Source of the DNA: WHSW01 sp963740055
GTDB taxonomy: Bacteria > Actinomycetota > Thermoleophilia > Solirubrobacterales > 70-9
Direction: 5' to 3'
Length of the DNA stretch: 64,000 nucleotides
Assembly: GCA_963740055.1 (NCBI GenBank)
Contig: CAVUCL010000004.1
Location: 1-64,000, forward strand
Part shown: positions 54,580-63,011 of the stretch, one piece after another
Layout: the number at the start of each line of letters is the position of its first letter
Position numbering within the stretch: position 1 is the first letter of the stretch
Program-made: the position numbers and the translations under genes
Notes under the pieces: generated by a model
What the model was told of the DNA's origin: nothing
The model's input: the letters and a program-made list of their open reading frames with translations, nothing else
Database searches by the model: none

Positions 54580-55365
54580 ATGGCCTGGGTCGAGACCGAG
54601 TCGCTGAGCTTCACGGCGCGCCACGAGAGCGAGGACGACGCCTGCGCTCAGCGCACCCTCGACCGGCTCGAGGACATGCGGCTGCGACTCGAGGAGCGCT
54701 TCGACGACGCGCCCGGCGGGATCACCGTCGTCGTCCACCCGTCGCCGGGCTGGCTCGCCGCCGCGCACCCGTTCCTGCCCGCGGCGCGGCTCGCCGCGGC
54801 ACCGGCCGGGCGCCGTTACCTCGCCGGCTGGGCGATGGCGTCCGAGCTCCACATCCTCAACGACGAGTACACCGACCGCCGCGCCGCCGGCGAGGACTCG
54901 CTCGCGGCCCTGCGCGGGACCGCGGAGCGCCTCTACACCCAGATCGTGATCGCATCCAACAACGAGAGCCTGCCGCCGCCCTGGGGCCCGCGGCGCTTCT
55001 CGCGCTACCTGCGCTGGGCCTGGCTGGTCGAGGGCGGCGCCCAGTACTTCGCCGGGCAGACGCCGCTCTTTCGCGCCGCGGTCAACACCCGCATGCGCCA
55101 GGGCAAGCCGCCGTCGTTCCCGCCCTCGGCCCGCGACGCGATCATCCTCGGCGGCTCGATCTTCGAGCTGCTCGAGCGCGAGCGCGGCCGCGACGCCTGC
55201 AACGTGCTCGTCTCGCGGCTGCGCCGCGAGGGCGCCCAGCGCGCGGTCGAGCTCGCCTTCGGGGCCTCGGCGCGCGAGGTCGAGCAAACCTGGCGCCGCT
55301 ACCTGCGCGACGACCTGCCGCGGGCCGGGGCGCTCGACTTCGACCTCGGCGAGCCCTACGCCTGA
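54580..55365 (+). CDS. peptidase-MA-like (gluzincin-fold) protein without its zinc site
   Basis: 261 residues. Its order of elements resembles the peptidase MA family: GGITVVVHPSPGWLAAAHPF, ASELHILNDEYTD, then RLYTQIVIASNN at the place of the LxHELTH helix and RYLRWAWLVEGGAQYFAGQ at the place of PxWLxEGxAxYxxG. The helix lacks HExxH (reads YTQIVIA), while the EG of WLVEGGAQY is kept. It is probably a non-peptidase derivative. The start follows the AlgX-like gene by 12 bases, so they are likely co-expressed. Confidence 0.7.
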   Translation: MAWVETESLSFTARHESEDDACAQRTLDRLEDMRLRLEERFDDAPGGITVVVHPSPGWLAAAHPFLPAARLAAAPAGRRYLAGWAMASELHILNDEYTDRRAAGEDSLAALRGTAERLYTQIVIASNNESLPPPWGPRRFSRYLRWAWLVEGGAQYFAGQTPLFRAAVNTRMRQGKPPSFPPSARDAIILGGSIFELLERERGRDACNVLVSRLRREGAQRAVELAFGASAREVEQTWRRYLRDDLPRAGALDFDLGEPYA

Positions 55366-55378
55366 GCGCGAGCGGGCG

Positions 55379-55897
55379 CTACGTCGTCGCCCGGTAGAGC
55401 AGCCAGACCAGCAGCGCGGCGAGCGCGACCGCGACCAGGAGCCAGGCGAGCAGCCGGCCCGGGCGCTCGCCGCCGGCGCCCGGGTCCGGCTCGATCGCCT
55501 GCTCGGTGGTGTCGGCGAGCAGCTCGCGGGCGGCGCCCTCGGCGGCGCTCGGGACGAGGATGTCGCGCGGGCCGGCGGCGAGGAAGTCGGGGACGTCGAA
55601 GCCGCGGGTGCGGCGCTCGACGCTCGGGATCCCCTCCTCGAGCAGGATCCCCTGGATCAGCTGCGCCTCGGCGAGGTTGCGTGCCAGCGCCGCCTTGACC
55701 AGCTCGCCGCCGACGAACTCCGGGCGCACCTTGCGCGCCCGCTCGTGGGCCTCGGTGATCGGCGCCTCCTCGCCGCGCCCGACGTAGACCAGCGGCATCT
55801 CGCAGTCGCGGCAGAAGCGCTCGCTGAGCGGGTACTTGCGGGCGCAGGTCGGGCAGGCGAGGGGCTCGACCCCGGTGGCGCCGTCGTCAGTCGGCAA
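55379..55897 (-). CDS. zinc-ribbon and DUF2007 membrane protein
   Basis: 172 residues. N-terminal zinc ribbon (CPTCARKYPLSERFCRDCEM). A DUF2007-like signal-transducing domain follows (ALARNLAEAQLIQGILLEEG, IPSVERRTRGFDVPDFL, RDILVPSAAEGAARELLAD), then one C-terminal membrane anchor (LAWLLVAVALAALLVWLLYR). Both pairs of zinc-binding Cys are present. Domain order is common in actinobacteria. The role is unknown. It overlaps the JAMM gene by 11 bases. Confidence 0.82.
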   Translation of the reverse strand: MPTDDGATGVEPLACPTCARKYPLSERFCRDCEMPLVYVGRGEEAPITEAHERARKVRPEFVGGELVKAALARNLAEAQLIQGILLEEGIPSVERRTRGFDVPDFLAAGPRDILVPSAAEGAARELLADTTEQAIEPDPGAGGERPGRLLAWLLVAVALAALLVWLLYRATT

Positions 55898-56282
55898 CGA
55901 GCTCGACCTCCTCGACCTCGCCGTCGGCGATCTCGAACCCGCGCACGACCGGCTCCGGGTCCGCGAGCGAGCAGATCAGCCACAGCACCCCGGGCCACCA
56001 GCGGGCGAGGTTGACGTCGGTCTGCGACGGATACGCCTCGCTGTTGGGATGCGAGTGGAAGATCGCCCCGATCTCCTCACCCCGCGCGTCGATCTCGTTC
56101 GTGATCCGAATCTGGTCGCCGGAGTCGATCTGGAACCGCATCGGGCTCGCGAACTCGTTCGCGGCGCGAAAGTAGGTGGTCAGCCTGCCGCCGGCGGACG
56201 AGACCATCCCGCAGCACTCGTTCGGCGCGTCGTCGCGGGCGTGCGCGACGAGCTCGTCGATCAGGTCAGTCTCGATCTCCAC
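55887..56282 (-). CDS. JAMM/Mov34 family metallopeptidase (M67)
   Basis: The GTG at 56282 (VEIETDLIDELVAHA) gives 131 residues. An ATG at 56330 would add 16 residues that overlap the next gene. The JAMM site is complete: Glu in APNECCGMVSS, then FHSHPNSEAYPSQTD (HxHPx6SxxD). Bacterial single-domain members include Mec+/QbsD-like peptidases that cleave the C-terminus of sulfur-carrier proteins. No sulfur-carrier gene is visible here, so a general isopeptidase role is open. Confidence 0.85.
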   Translation of the reverse strand: MEIETDLIDELVAHARDDAPNECCGMVSSAGGRLTTYFRAANEFASPMRFQIDSGDQIRITNEIDARGEEIGAIFHSHPNSEAYPSQTDVNLARWWPGVLWLICSLADPEPVVRGFEIADGEVEEVELVAD

Positions 56283-57513
56283 AGTCGGGCCCCGAGAGCG
56301 CCGAGAGCGGCACCGCGCGGGCCATCGCACTGTAGCCAGCGCTCGACGGGTGCAGCCCGTCGCCGCTGTCGTAGGCGGGCGCCAGGCGTCCGTGCCGCGC
56401 GGGATCGCGAAGCGCCCGGTCGAAGTCGACGACCGCGTCGGAGTGCCGCTGGCGGCGGATCCAGCGATTGACCCGCCGGCGGTCGCGATCGGCCTCGAGC
56501 TGGCTCTCCGTCCCGGGGTCGGACGGGGTCATCGTCGCCGCCAGCACCTCGAGCCCGCCGGCGCGCAGGCGCCGGAACGCCCTCCGCAGGCCGGCGATCA
56601 GCTGCGGCGGCTCCGCGATCGGAAGGTCGTTGCGTCCCTCGAGCACGATCACCGACTCGGCGCCCGGCTGGCGCACGACGTCGGGCTCGAGCCGGTCGAG
56701 CCCGCTCGGCCCGAACGGGGCGAGGTAGTCGAAGAGGAGGCTGTTGCCGGAGATCCCGGCGTTGAGGACGGTGGGCGGCCGGGGCCCGCCGCGCGCGGCG
56801 AGCCGGCGGGCGAGGAAGTCCGGGTAGCGCCGGTCGAGGTCGACCCCCGCGCCGTCGGCCTGCAGGCCGTCGGTGATCGAGTCGCCGAAGGCGACGACCG
56901 CGCCACGAGCGCGGGGCGCGCGAACCTCGAGCCCGGCGACCAGCGGACGCCAGGCGAGCGTCTCGGCTCCCGGCCCGGAGAAGGCGTCGCCGCTCTCGTC
57001 GCCGGTCGCATCGCCCGCTCCGGACGGCGCCGCGAACGAGCTCTGGAGCGCGGTGCGATGGCGGGTCAGGCCGGCCGAGGACTCGTCGCCGAGGTGGATG
57101 CTGACCGCGACCGGCCGCGAACGGCGGACGCGAAACCGGACCGGGTCGCTGCGCAGCTCGGCGCCGGGCCCGAGCTCGGTCCCCGCGAGACCGCCGAAGC
57201 TGAGCGCGCGGCTCGACCCGGCGACCAGCTCGGGGCCGGCGGCGCGGCGCGCGATCGCCGCGCGCTCGACGACCAGCGGCCGCTCGCCGAGGCGGTTCGA
57301 GATCCGCACTCGGACCCTCCGCCCGGCGCCGGTCGGGGTCAGGATCACCCGCAGCGTGCTGCCGGCGTAGGGGTCGCCGGCGGTGTCCGAGGGACTCGCC
57401 GCCCAGGCGCCGAGCCAGTGCGAGCCGCGACAGGCCGAAGCGCTCGCCGTCGCCGCGGCGCATGCCGCGGTCACGGCCGCGACGGCCAGACAGACGCTGC
57501 ATGCCTTGCCCAC
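56266..57513 (-). CDS. secreted SGNH/GDSL hydrolase
   Basis: 415 residues with a signal peptide (VCLAVAAVTAACAAATASA). Residues 30-200 form a beta-rich N-terminal region (GAWAASPSDTA, RVRISNRLGERPLVVERAAI), seen in rhamnogalacturonan acetylesterase-like and related SGNH proteins. The SGNH blocks are AFGDSITDG, LNAGISGNSLL, LEGRNDL and DGLHPSSAGY, all catalytic residues kept. An esterase or deacetylase acting outside the cell is likely. The substrate is unknown. Its 3' end overlaps the JAMM gene by 17 bases. Confidence 0.88.
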   Translation of the reverse strand: MGKACSVCLAVAAVTAACAAATASASACRGSHWLGAWAASPSDTAGDPYAGSTLRVILTPTGAGRRVRVRISNRLGERPLVVERAAIARRAAGPELVAGSSRALSFGGLAGTELGPGAELRSDPVRFRVRRSRPVAVSIHLGDESSAGLTRHRTALQSSFAAPSGAGDATGDESGDAFSGPGAETLAWRPLVAGLEVRAPRARGAVVAFGDSITDGLQADGAGVDLDRRYPDFLARRLAARGGPRPPTVLNAGISGNSLLFDYLAPFGPSGLDRLEPDVVRQPGAESVIVLEGRNDLPIAEPPQLIAGLRRAFRRLRAGGLEVLAATMTPSDPGTESQLEADRDRRRVNRWIRRQRHSDAVVDFDRALRDPARHGRLAPAYDSGDGLHPSSAGYSAMARAVPLSALSGPDCGDRD

Positions 57514-57547
57514 CGGGCCACGCTAACGCGATCGATCCGCGTGCGAT

Positions 57548-58324
57548 TCAGTACCAGGTCGACTCCGGGTCACGCTCGGGCTCGCGCAGGTCGCCGGCCG
57601 CGCTCCCGAGCAGCCCGGGATCGTCGCGGCCGAGCTCCCAGAGCAGGTCGTCGAGCAGCGGCGGTGCGATCCCGGCGGCGTCGGCGACGCGCTTGAACGC
57701 GTCCCGGGTCGCGGCCCGCACCGAGTCGAGCCCGCCCTCGGGCGCGACCAGGCCGCTGCGCAGCGCCAGCCGCATGAGCACGTTGTCGGCGCTCACCTGC
57801 CAGTGCTCGGGGTCGGCGGGCTCGAACCACCCTCGCCGGGCGCAGATCTTCGCCAGCAACTGGGCCTTCTTCGCCAGCGGGTCGGCGTAGGCCTCGAACG
57901 CGACCAGCCGGGCGAGCAGGCCCCCCGGGCCACCGAGCCGGCCGCCGGCCGCCGCCAGCAGCACGCTCGCCTCGCCGCCGTACTCGCTCGCGACCGCGGC
58001 CGCGAGCCCGCGCCAGAGCCGCGCCCGCCGGTCCGGGTCGGCGACCGTCTCACCGTCGACCGCGAATGCCTCGGCGACCTCGGCCGCGGCGACACCGGCG
58101 AGGCCGCGGGCGGTGAGCCAGCCGCCGCGACGGCGGTCGGCCCGCAGCCCGAGGACCCACATCAGCTCGCTGCCCGCGAACGGCCCGGCGCCGTCGACGA
58201 GGTGCGCGCGGCGGTAGCCGGTGCGGTGGTCGACCGCGCACAGATACAGCGCCGCGTCCGGGTCGGGCACGTGCTCGAAGCTCGGCGGCGCGTAGCCGGC
58301 GAGCAGCTCGCGCACCCTGGCCAC
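57548..58324 (-). CDS. conserved hypothetical protein, possible HhH-GPD-like fold
   Basis: The GTG at 58324 gives 258 residues. The frame is open further upstream without a good start. It contains HVPDPDAALYLCAVDHRTGY, FAGSELMWVLGLRA, LLARLVAFEAYADPLAKKAQ and HWQVSADNVLMRLALRSGL with LDSVRAATRDAFKRVADAAG. The ADPxxKKxxL and NVLMRLALRSGLV blocks recall archaeal/bacterial proteins of the HhH-GPD-like or queuosine-salvage-like group, but I cannot place it firmly. No signal peptide. Confidence 0.65.
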   Translation of the reverse strand: MARVRELLAGYAPPSFEHVPDPDAALYLCAVDHRTGYRRAHLVDGAGPFAGSELMWVLGLRADRRRGGWLTARGLAGVAAAEVAEAFAVDGETVADPDRRARLWRGLAAAVASEYGGEASVLLAAAGGRLGGPGGLLARLVAFEAYADPLAKKAQLLAKICARRGWFEPADPEHWQVSADNVLMRLALRSGLVAPEGGLDSVRAATRDAFKRVADAAGIAPPLLDDLLWELGRDDPGLLGSAAGDLREPERDPESTWY

Positions 58325-58445
58325 GACCCGCGCCTGCGCGTCAGGGGCCGCGATCTCAGACCTCGTAGGTGGTGAGCGCGAGCACCGATCCGAGGTTAGA
58401 GAGCAATCCGTAGCCGCCGGATGAGAATCATCTAGCCTCGCGCCC

Positions 58446-59513
58446 GTGAGTCGCGTGCTGGTCACCGGCGGGGCCGGGTTCGTCGGGGCCAACGTCGCCG
58501 TCGCGCTCGCCGGCGACGGCGACGAGGTGGTGGCGCTCGACAACCTGCACCGGGCGGGCTCGGAGCTCAACCTGCCCCGGCTCGAGGCCGCCGGGGTTCG
58601 ATTCGTTGAGGCTGACGTGCGCGACCGCGACGCGCTCGCGGCGCTGGAGCCGATCGAGGCCCTGGTCGAGTGCTCGGCGGAGCCCTCGGCGCTGGTCGGG
58701 ATGAGCGGCGACACCGCGTATCCGTTCGAGACCAACCTCGTCGGCGCCTACAACTGCCTCGAGCTCGCGCGCCGCGACGGCGCCCAGCTCGTCTTCCTCT
58801 CGACCAGCCGGGTCTATCCCTACGGGCCGCTCGGCGAGCTCAGCCTGCGCGCGACCGCGACCCGGTTCGAGCTCGAGCCCTCGCAGCCGCACCCCGGCGC
58901 CTCGGCGGCCGGGATCTCGGAGCGGTTCCCGCTCGCGGGCGCCCGCACCCTCTACGGGGCGACCAAGCTCGCCGCCGAGCTCCTGGTCGAGGAGTACGCG
59001 GCCAACTTCGGCCTGCGCACGGTCGTCGACCGCTGCGGCGTGATCGCGGGCCCGTGGCAGATGGGCCGCACCGACCAGGGCGTGTTCACGTTCTGGCTCC
59101 TGCACCACCGCTTCCGCCGCCCGCTCACCTACCTCGGCCACGGCGGCAGCGGCCGCCAGGTGCGCGACCTGCTGCACGTCGACGACCTGGTCGCCCTGCT
59201 GCGCGAGCAGCTCGCCGACCCCGACCGCTGGGCGGGCTTCGTAGGTAACGTCGGCGGTGGCGCCGGCTGCAGCCTCTCGCTCGCCGAGACGACCGCGATC
59301 TGCCGCGAGCTGACCGGCAACACGGTCGAGATCGAGGGCTCGGACGCCGGGCGCCCCGGGGACGTTCCGCTATACATCTCCGACTGCTCGCGCCTGTTCG
59401 ACCGGACAGGCTGGCGACCTTCGAGAGAGGCTCGAGACGTGCTCGCGGACATCAACGCCTGGGTCGACGCAAACGAGGCGGCGGTCGCGGCCGCACTCGG
59501 CTTCGCGCCTTGA
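58446..59513 (+). CDS. NAD-dependent epimerase/dehydratase, nucleotide-sugar type
   Basis: A GTG at 58446; 355 residues. RVLVTGGAGFVGANVAVALA is the NAD-binding start; STSRVYPYG and the intact YGATK (YxxxK) form the catalytic site. RQVRDLLHVDDLVALL and GGGAGCSLSLAETTAICREL resemble CDP-paratose/CDP-tyvelose 2-epimerase-like and related 4,6-dehydratases. It acts on NDP-sugars. TGA stop overlaps the TTG start of the glycosyltransferase by 3 bases, forming TTGA, so the two are coupled. With 61929-63011 it makes a two-epimerase set. Confidence 0.85.
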   Translation: MSRVLVTGGAGFVGANVAVALAGDGDEVVALDNLHRAGSELNLPRLEAAGVRFVEADVRDRDALAALEPIEALVECSAEPSALVGMSGDTAYPFETNLVGAYNCLELARRDGAQLVFLSTSRVYPYGPLGELSLRATATRFELEPSQPHPGASAAGISERFPLAGARTLYGATKLAAELLVEEYAANFGLRTVVDRCGVIAGPWQMGRTDQGVFTFWLLHHRFRRPLTYLGHGGSGRQVRDLLHVDDLVALLREQLADPDRWAGFVGNVGGGAGCSLSLAETTAICRELTGNTVEIEGSDAGRPGDVPLYISDCSRLFDRTGWRPSREARDVLADINAWVDANEAAVAAALGFAP

Positions 59514-60367
59514 AGCTCTCCGTCGTGATCCCGGCCCAGGACGAGGCCGGCTCGATCGCGGCCACCCTGCGGACCACGGTCGAGACCCTCGCCGAGGCGG
59601 GGATCGACCACGAGGTGATCGTCGTCGACGACGCGAGCGTCGACGGCACCGCGGCGGCGGTCGAGGAGCTCGCTGGCGAGCACCCGCAGATCAGCTGCCT
59701 GCGCTCGCGGCACCCGCGCGGGTTCGGGTTCGCGGTCCGCGCCGGGCTCGAGCGCTTCGACGGCGACGCGGTCGCGGTGATGATGGCCGACGGCTCCGAC
59801 GACCCCGCCGACCTGGTCCGCTACCAGCGCCTGCTCGAGCGGGGCTATGACTGCGCCTTCGGCTCGCGCTTCGTCGCCGGCGCCGAGGTCGACGACTACC
59901 CGCCGGTGAAGCTGGTCATCAACCGGCTGGCGAACTGGTTCGTCCGGGCCCTGTTTCGGACCGGCTACAACGACACCACGAACGCGTTCAAGGCCTATCG
60001 CCGCGAGGTGATCGAGACGGTCCAGCCGCTGCTCTCGAACCACTTCAACCTCACCGTCGAGCTGCCGCTGAAGGCGGTCGTGCGCGGTCACAGCTACGCG
60101 GTGATCCCGATCTCGTGGCGAAACCGCGCCCACGGCGCGAGCAAGCTCGCGATGCAGGAGATGGGCAGCCGCTACCTGTTCATCGTCCTCTACGTCTTCC
60201 TCGAGCGCCACCTGAGCCGCGGCGACTACAGGCGGCAGGCGCGGACCGCGCCCGACGTCGTCAGCTCGAGCTCCCAGGGCTCGGCCGAGGCGTCGGCCGG
60301 GACGGCGAGCGCCGAGGCGCCGGGCGGCGGCGAGCCGAGCTCGACCGGCCACGAGTCGGCGGCGTAG
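59510..60367 (+). CDS. family 2 glycosyltransferase (polyprenyl-phosphate hexose synthase type)
   Basis: TTG start at 59510, overlapping the upstream stop. 285 residues. LKLSVVIPAQDEAGSIAATL-type start, EVIVVDDASVDGTAAAVEEL, FAVRAGLERFDGDAVAVMMA with MMADGSDDPADLVRY (DxD) and GSRFVAGAEV are the GT2 blocks of dolichol/polyprenyl-phosphate mannose synthases. The usual C-terminus (ERHLSRGDYRRQ) is followed by about 44 Ser/Ala residues antisense to the next gene. It would transfer a sugar from the NDP-sugar to a lipid carrier, handing it to a membrane transferase. The neighbours at 60226 and 63008 are candidate acceptor-side partners. Confidence 0.88.
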   Translation: MKLSVVIPAQDEAGSIAATLRTTVETLAEAGIDHEVIVVDDASVDGTAAAVEELAGEHPQISCLRSRHPRGFGFAVRAGLERFDGDAVAVMMADGSDDPADLVRYQRLLERGYDCAFGSRFVAGAEVDDYPPVKLVINRLANWFVRALFRTGYNDTTNAFKAYRREVIETVQPLLSNHFNLTVELPLKAVVRGHSYAVIPISWRNRAHGASKLAMQEMGSRYLFIVLYVFLERHLSRGDYRRQARTAPDVVSSSSQGSAEASAGTASAEAPGGGEPSSTGHESAA

Positions 60368-61866
60368 CGGCGCAGCCGCGCCTGCGAGCCCTCCGCCTCG
60401 AGCTCGAGCACCAGCCCGCCGCGCGGCAGCTCGAGGATCCGCGGCTCGCCGCGATTGGCCTCCGCCTCGAGGCAGCGTTCCGCCGCCGCGCCCGGGCGCG
60501 GCGCGAAGCCGAGCCCGTAGGCGTCGGCGAGCACCTTGTCGGCGGCGCCGCGAGCGGGCTCGGGCGCGGTGGCGATCTCGTCGGCCGCGTAGGCGGGCGA
60601 GCCGTAGTCGTCGATCGCCGAGAAGTAGCTGCCCGCGTCGACGAGGCCGAAGAAGTCGAAGCCGGAGTTCTCGCCGGTGAGCGTGAACTCGGCCGGCACC
60701 CGGTCGCGGGCGAGCTCGAGCCCGCTGAGCGCCCCGCGGACGACGGCCGAATAGCCCTTCAGGTCCTGCCAGGCGTCGCGCATCGCGGCGAGGTTGGCGG
60801 CGACCGAGATCGCGACGACGCCGAAGACGATCGCGAGCGCGGTCCGCGTCGGCCGCACGCCGCGCAGCAGCTCGGCGGCGATCAGCAGGATCGCGATCAC
60901 CCCGACGTACTGGTAGCGGGGCGCGTCGGGCGGCCGGTACTGGCTCGCGTTGACCGCGGCCAGGAACCAGAACACGAGCGCGAAGGCGAGCGCGACCAGC
61001 AGCCCGTCCCCGATCCGCCCGACGGCGCGCAGCCGGATCACCGCGAGCAGCGCGACGAGCGCCAGCAGCGGCCGTCCCCACTCGAGCGCGCCGAGCGCGA
61101 GGTCGTTGCGCGAGGTCGCGAGCCCGAGCAGCGAGGCGACCGACGAGGCGAGCCCGTCGAGGACGTAGGCCGGAGCGGTGGCGAGGTTGTCGAAGCTGAG
61201 CGAGCTCGGCGCCTCGTGTCCCCAGCCCAGCCACCAGACCGCGTAGACGGCGATCGGGACGCCGACGACCCAGGCCCGGGCGCGGCGCTCGGGGCCGACC
61301 CACACCCGCACGGCGCCGGCGGCGAGGAACGGCAGCGCCACCGAGCTGAAGCTGAGCGAGACGAGGAACAGCCCGCAGGCGGCGAGGTCGCCGCGGCGGT
61401 CCTCGCGCTCGAGCGCGAGCAGCGCCCCGAGCCCGGCGGCGGTCGAGCCGAAGTAGCCGATCTGGAAGATCGAGAGCAGGTCCTCCCAGGCCGAGCCGAG
61501 GAAGAGGACGACGATCGCGCCCGCGAGCGCGAGCGCGGCGCCGACCCGGCGCCGCAGGTAGACGAACAGCAGCGCCGCGGCGGCGACGAAGGCGACCAGC
61601 GAGGCGACCTCGTAGGCGATCGTCGACTCCATCCCGACGCTCGCCTGGATCGCCTTCCAGATCAGGATCGGGGCCAGCGTCAGGTGCTCGGCGTGGGGAT
61701 CGAGGAGCGCGTCGGGACTGAACCCGCGCCGGTGCAGGAGCAGGTCCCATTCGTCGAGCAGGAAGCTCAGCTTCGAGACCATGTAGACGAGCAGGACCGC
61801 CGACGCGACGCTCGCGACCGCGAGCGCGACCACCGCCGGATCGAGGCGGCGCAGCCGTGCGCTCAT
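60226..61866 (-). CDS. multi-pass membrane protein, GT-C-like
   Basis: 546 residues from the ATG at 61866. A GTG nine bases upstream is also possible. About 11 hydrophobic helices. The first loop carries SKLSFLLDEWDLLLHRRG with an acidic pair where GT-C enzymes carry theirs. The C-terminal soluble domain has DDYGSPAYAADEIATAPEP and a beta-rich ending (PWELELTTSGAVRACRL) shared with the partial gene at 63008. A glycan transferase using lipid-linked sugar is plausible but not proved. Its 3' end overlaps the GT2 gene by 142 bases. Confidence 0.75.
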   Translation of the reverse strand: MSARLRRLDPAVVALAVASVASAVLLVYMVSKLSFLLDEWDLLLHRRGFSPDALLDPHAEHLTLAPILIWKAIQASVGMESTIAYEVASLVAFVAAAALLFVYLRRRVGAALALAGAIVVLFLGSAWEDLLSIFQIGYFGSTAAGLGALLALEREDRRGDLAACGLFLVSLSFSSVALPFLAAGAVRVWVGPERRARAWVVGVPIAVYAVWWLGWGHEAPSSLSFDNLATAPAYVLDGLASSVASLLGLATSRNDLALGALEWGRPLLALVALLAVIRLRAVGRIGDGLLVALAFALVFWFLAAVNASQYRPPDAPRYQYVGVIAILLIAAELLRGVRPTRTALAIVFGVVAISVAANLAAMRDAWQDLKGYSAVVRGALSGLELARDRVPAEFTLTGENSGFDFFGLVDAGSYFSAIDDYGSPAYAADEIATAPEPARGAADKVLADAYGLGFAPRPGAAAERCLEAEANRGEPRILELPRGGLVLELEAEGSQARLRRYAADSWPVELGSPPPGASALAVPADASAEPWELELTTSGAVRACRL

Positions 61867-61928
61867 CGGCCGCACTCCCCTGCCGCCCGCGCCCGAAGCC
61901 CGTCTAACCTGCGCCGCGTGAGCCGCCG

Positions 61929-63011
61929 ATGAGCATCGCGATCGTCACCGGGTCGGGCGGCCTGGTCGGCGCCGCGTGCGTGCGCCGCGCGGTCGCCGCC
62001 GGCCACGACGTGATCGGGATCGAGAACGACATGCGGGCGACCTTCTTCGGCGCCGAGGCCTCGACCGCGGCGACCACGCGCGCCCTGGTCGAGACCGTGC
62101 CCGAGTTTCGCTCGCTCGAGCTCGACGTCCGCGACCGCGAGCGGATCGAGGCGCTGTTCGCCGAGCACGGGACGGCGATCGAGCTCGTCGTGCACGCCGC
62201 GGCCCAGCCCTCGCACGACTGGGCGGCGCGTGAGCCGCGGACCGACTTCACGATCAACGCGCTCGCGACCCTGAACCTGCTCGAGGCCCTGCGCGCGCAC
62301 GCGCCCGAGGCGAGCTTCGTCTTCATCTCGACCAACAAGGTCTACGGCGACCTCGCCAACGAGCTCCCGCTGACCGAGCTCGAGACCCGGCTCGAGCTCC
62401 CGCCCGAGCACCGCTACCACGCCGGGATCGACACGACGATGTCGATCGACCGCTCGACCCACTCGCTGTTCGGGGTCTCGAAGGCCTCCGCCGACCTGCT
62501 GGTCCAGGAGTACGGACGCTACTTCGGGATCGCCACCACGTGCCTGCGCTGTGGCTGCATCACCGGACCCGCGCACGCCGGGGCGATGCTGCACGGGTTC
62601 CTCGCCTACCTGATGAAGTGCACCGTGACCGGCACCCCCTACACCGTGTTCGGCTACGGCGGCAAGCAGGTGCGCGACAACATCCACGCCGACGACCTCG
62701 CCGCCGCCTGCATGGCCGCGCACGCGGCGCGCGCCACCGGCGCCGTCTACAACATCGGCGGCGGGCGCGAGTCGAACTGCTCGATGCTGGAGGCGATCGC
62801 CGCCTGCGAGCGGATCGCCGGGCGCGAGCTCGAGTGGACGCTCGGCGACGAGCCGCGGGTCGGCGACCATCGCTGGTGGATCAGCGACCTGTCCGAGTTT
62901 CGCGCCGCCCACCCAGGCTGGGAGATCACCCGCGACGTCGAGGCGATCCTGACCGAGATCCACGCCGCGAACGCGGACGAGTGGACCGCCTCCGCGGCGG
63001 CACGCGGCTAG
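61929..63011 (+). CDS. CDP-paratose 2-epimerase-like NAD-dependent epimerase
   Basis: 360 residues. SIAIVTGSGGLVGAACVRRA is the NAD-binding site; AAAQPSHDWAAREPRTDFTI, FISTNKVYGDLANEL and GRESNCSMLEAIAACERIAG are typical of the CDP-paratose/CDP-tyvelose epimerase group. The catalytic Tyr position reads HSLFGVSKASAD: Phe replaces Tyr in YxxxK. Relatives with this Phe may be known, but it is not the textbook site. It faces the partial membrane-protein gene, the two sharing a 4-base end overlap. Confidence 0.85.
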   Translation: MSIAIVTGSGGLVGAACVRRAVAAGHDVIGIENDMRATFFGAEASTAATTRALVETVPEFRSLELDVRDRERIEALFAEHGTAIELVVHAAAQPSHDWAAREPRTDFTINALATLNLLEALRAHAPEASFVFISTNKVYGDLANELPLTELETRLELPPEHRYHAGIDTTMSIDRSTHSLFGVSKASADLLVQEYGRYFGIATTCLRCGCITGPAHAGAMLHGFLAYLMKCTVTGTPYTVFGYGGKQVRDNIHADDLAAACMAAHAARATGAVYNIGGGRESNCSMLEAIAACERIAGRELEWTLGDEPRVGDHRWWISDLSEFRAAHPGWEITRDVEAILTEIHAANADEWTASAAARG

